The translations under genes and the position numbers were made by a program. Shown in pieces: positions 62,475-64,000 of a stretch of 64,000 nt of DNA. Source of the DNA: Cellulomonas sp. URHD0024 (GTDB taxonomy: Bacteria > Actinomycetota > Actinomycetes > Actinomycetales > Cellulomonadaceae); contig NZ_AUEW01000007.1 of assembly GCF_000426185.1 (NCBI RefSeq), positions 124,001-188,000 of the forward strand, read 5' to 3'. Below the pieces are notes generated by a model. That model was given only the letters and a program-made list of their open reading frames with translations. It was not told the DNA's origin and ran no database searches. Within the stretch, counting starts at the first letter, position 1, and each line of letters starts with the position of its first letter.

Positions 62475-62496
62475 TCCCAGCGTAGGACCGCACGAT

Positions 62497-62534
62497 GGAA
62501 CGGCCCTCCGGCGAACCCGCCGGAGGGCCGTTCC
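62497..62534 (+). terminator. Terminator of the sugar importer operon
   Basis: GGAACGGCCCTCCGGCG-AACC-CGCCGGAGGGCCGTTCC, perfect 17-bp stem, followed by GCATTTCCCC. It starts 22 bases past the binding-protein stop. Confidence 0.92.
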
Positions 62535-62630
62535 GCATTTCCCCTGTGGCCTCGCTCAACCCGAGACGAATGACGGCCGATCCCTGGAGGGAGCGGCCCT
62601 TCCGGTCGTCGTGCGCGAGCTGAGGGCTGG

Positions 62631-63887
62631 ATGAGCGAGACGACGGGACCCGTGCCCGGGTGGTACCGGGACTCGAACGCGGACGGGATGCTGCGCTGGT
62701 GGGACGGCGCGCGCTGGACCGGGTACGTCGAGAAGGTGCCCGAGCCCGGCGACCTCGTGATCGGTCCGGGCATCCAACTGCACGGGATCACGTACACACC
62801 GCCGGACAAGTCGATCATCAGTCTGTACCCGCCGATCTCCGACCCGCGGTACGCGGACTCACCGCTGGCGGCCGCGATGGTCGACGCCGTGCACATCGGA
62901 GTTCCGCCGGGCGCCGACGTCCGGATGCCGTCGGCCTACGTCGCGGGTCTGGAAGCAGCGCACGTGTACAAGGAGCGCGGCGGGGTGGTCGGCGCCCTGG
63001 CGGAGGTCGCGGAACAGGCCGAGGCGAACAAGCTGGCGTGGCTGTCGGGGGTTCCGACCCCGGCACCTGCCCAGACCGAGCTGGGCAGCACGATGTCGTT
63101 GGCGCGGCTCTGGGTCGTCTCGTTGTCCGCGATCGTGGCCGGGGCGTTCGGCTGCTTCGTCGTGGCGATCATGATGGGCGGCGAACCGGCCGCCATGGTC
63201 CTTCTCGGCGAAGCCTTCCCGGGCGTCGTCGTCGTCGCCGGGGTGGCGGCACTGGTCAGTGGACTCCGGCAGCGTTCACGGGTGCCGGAACTCCAGCCCG
63301 TGATCCCGGCACCGCGGCCGGCGCCCACTCCCGTCGACTGGTCGACGGGGATCCCCGTCCAACCCGCGACGGCGCCCGCGCGCCCGCTGCTCTTCCGTCC
63401 CGCGAGGGTCACAGGCTTCGGCCGCAACCAGCAGATCAGGTGGCGCAACGAGGGGTCGACCAAGCACGCGGGTCTCGTGGTGATCCTCATCGGTGCGGTG
63501 ATCTTCGTCGCCAGCCTCGTCGGGGTCGCCTCCGGCCTCCGCGGTGCGCCGCCGGCCTCGGACGAGGGGACCGTGCGAGGTGTCGTCGTCGGATCCGCCA
63601 CCTGCGGAACGAGCGTCACGTTCCAGGTGCGCGGCCGGCACTACGAGACCCCCGTGCCTCCCGACAGCTCGTGCCAGTTCGTCGGCGACCGTGTCACGGT
63701 GGTCTACACCGTCGCGGACCCCGGCGACGGCTTCGCGCACCTGGCGTCGGTTCCGACCATCGACGTCGACGCGCTGCTTTCCGCGCTGGTCGGCGCCGCG
63801 ATCGTCGTCGCAGGCGCCCGCCTCGCGATCTACCTGCGCCGAAGTGCGCGCGGCCCTGATCCTCACGTGCCGGGAGTCTCGACCTAG
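62631..63887 (+). CDS. DUF2510 membrane protein (larger paralogue)
   Basis: A 418-aa protein. Residues 8-35 are a DUF2510 domain (PGWYRDSNADGMLRWWDGAR). A soluble acidic region follows, then two hydrophobic helices (residues about 160-205), a proline-rich linker, and a second pair of helices (about 283-305 and 378-400) flanking a DUF3592-like domain. VGDRVTVVYTVADPGDGFAH matches the domain end of the paralogue at 18885-19676 (VTVIYTTAAPGDGDA). ATG follows GAGGGCTGG. Function unknown. Confidence 0.8.
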   Translation: MSETTGPVPGWYRDSNADGMLRWWDGARWTGYVEKVPEPGDLVIGPGIQLHGITYTPPDKSIISLYPPISDPRYADSPLAAAMVDAVHIGVPPGADVRMPSAYVAGLEAAHVYKERGGVVGALAEVAEQAEANKLAWLSGVPTPAPAQTELGSTMSLARLWVVSLSAIVAGAFGCFVVAIMMGGEPAAMVLLGEAFPGVVVVAGVAALVSGLRQRSRVPELQPVIPAPRPAPTPVDWSTGIPVQPATAPARPLLFRPARVTGFGRNQQIRWRNEGSTKHAGLVVILIGAVIFVASLVGVASGLRGAPPASDEGTVRGVVVGSATCGTSVTFQVRGRHYETPVPPDSSCQFVGDRVTVVYTVADPGDGFAHLASVPTIDVDALLSALVGAAIVVAGARLAIYLRRSARGPDPHVPGVST

Positions 63888-64000
63888 GAGGTGCTCACCG
63901 TCGCGTCGGACTCACCCATTCGTGTTTCCTCCTCATCCCGGTCACGACGAGTGCCGATCCCGGTGCTGGGGCGTGCGCTGGTCGCGCCGACGGTACGAGA
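63888..64000. other. Right edge, no gene seen
   Basis: The last 113 bases contain no recognisable start, terminator or coding pattern. Confidence 0.4.

Overview
The window is high-GC chromosomal DNA from an actinobacterium, most likely Cellulomonas or a close relative in the Micrococcales. The pointers are frequent GTG starts, a dnaK-grpE-dnaJ-hspR operon preceded by HspR (HAIR) boxes, two DUF2510 proteins, a class Ib nrdHIEF operon with NrdR boxes, and a very large secreted GH81 beta-1,3-glucanase behind CelR-like operators. No rRNA, tRNA, CRISPR array or intact transposase was seen.

Bases 1-14,000 hold small accessory units. They include an ArsR/dihydrofolate-reductase-like pair, two overlapping PAP2 phosphatases, GNAT and VOC proteins, a serine hydrolase, and a DUF4037 gene broken by one amber codon. 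A TetR/MFS/SRPBCC regulon follows with three matching operators, then an F420-reductase-like protein, a methyltransferase and a lone PIN-domain protein.

Bases 14,000-31,000 are a mosaic of intact accessory genes (epimerase, GNAT, YdeI-like, DHFR-like, TetR, redoxin, MFS, MmcQ/YjbR, CPBP protease, secreted PLD-like protein) and truncated remnants (VOC, GNAT, SDR, TetR, DHFR-like, DUF2332, arginase-like, TnsA-like). Five copies of a 104-bp element are dispersed through it. All five have the same length and orientation, each lies just downstream of the stop codon of a minus-strand gene or remnant, and each can form a nested hairpin. Degenerate copies extend the pattern. The element is the best candidate for something undescribed: an integron-like cassette site, a MITE-like repeat, or a travelling terminator.

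From 32 kb on, the sequence is core-like. It begins with the heat-shock operon and an unknown membrane protein. Next come an aminotransferase remnant and a GntR-controlled operon (RHH-like/DUF1989 protein, flavin reductase, substrate-binding lipoprotein). These are followed by a DrrAB-type exporter, a YbjQ protein, an AfsR-type regulator, the GH81 glucanase, nrdHIEF, a ROK repressor with an MmsA/MmsB/ChvE-type sugar importer, and a second DUF2510 protein. Sugar sensing, polymer hydrolysis and sugar import lie close together at 43.7-62.5 kb. Most genes there are separated by clear hairpin terminators.
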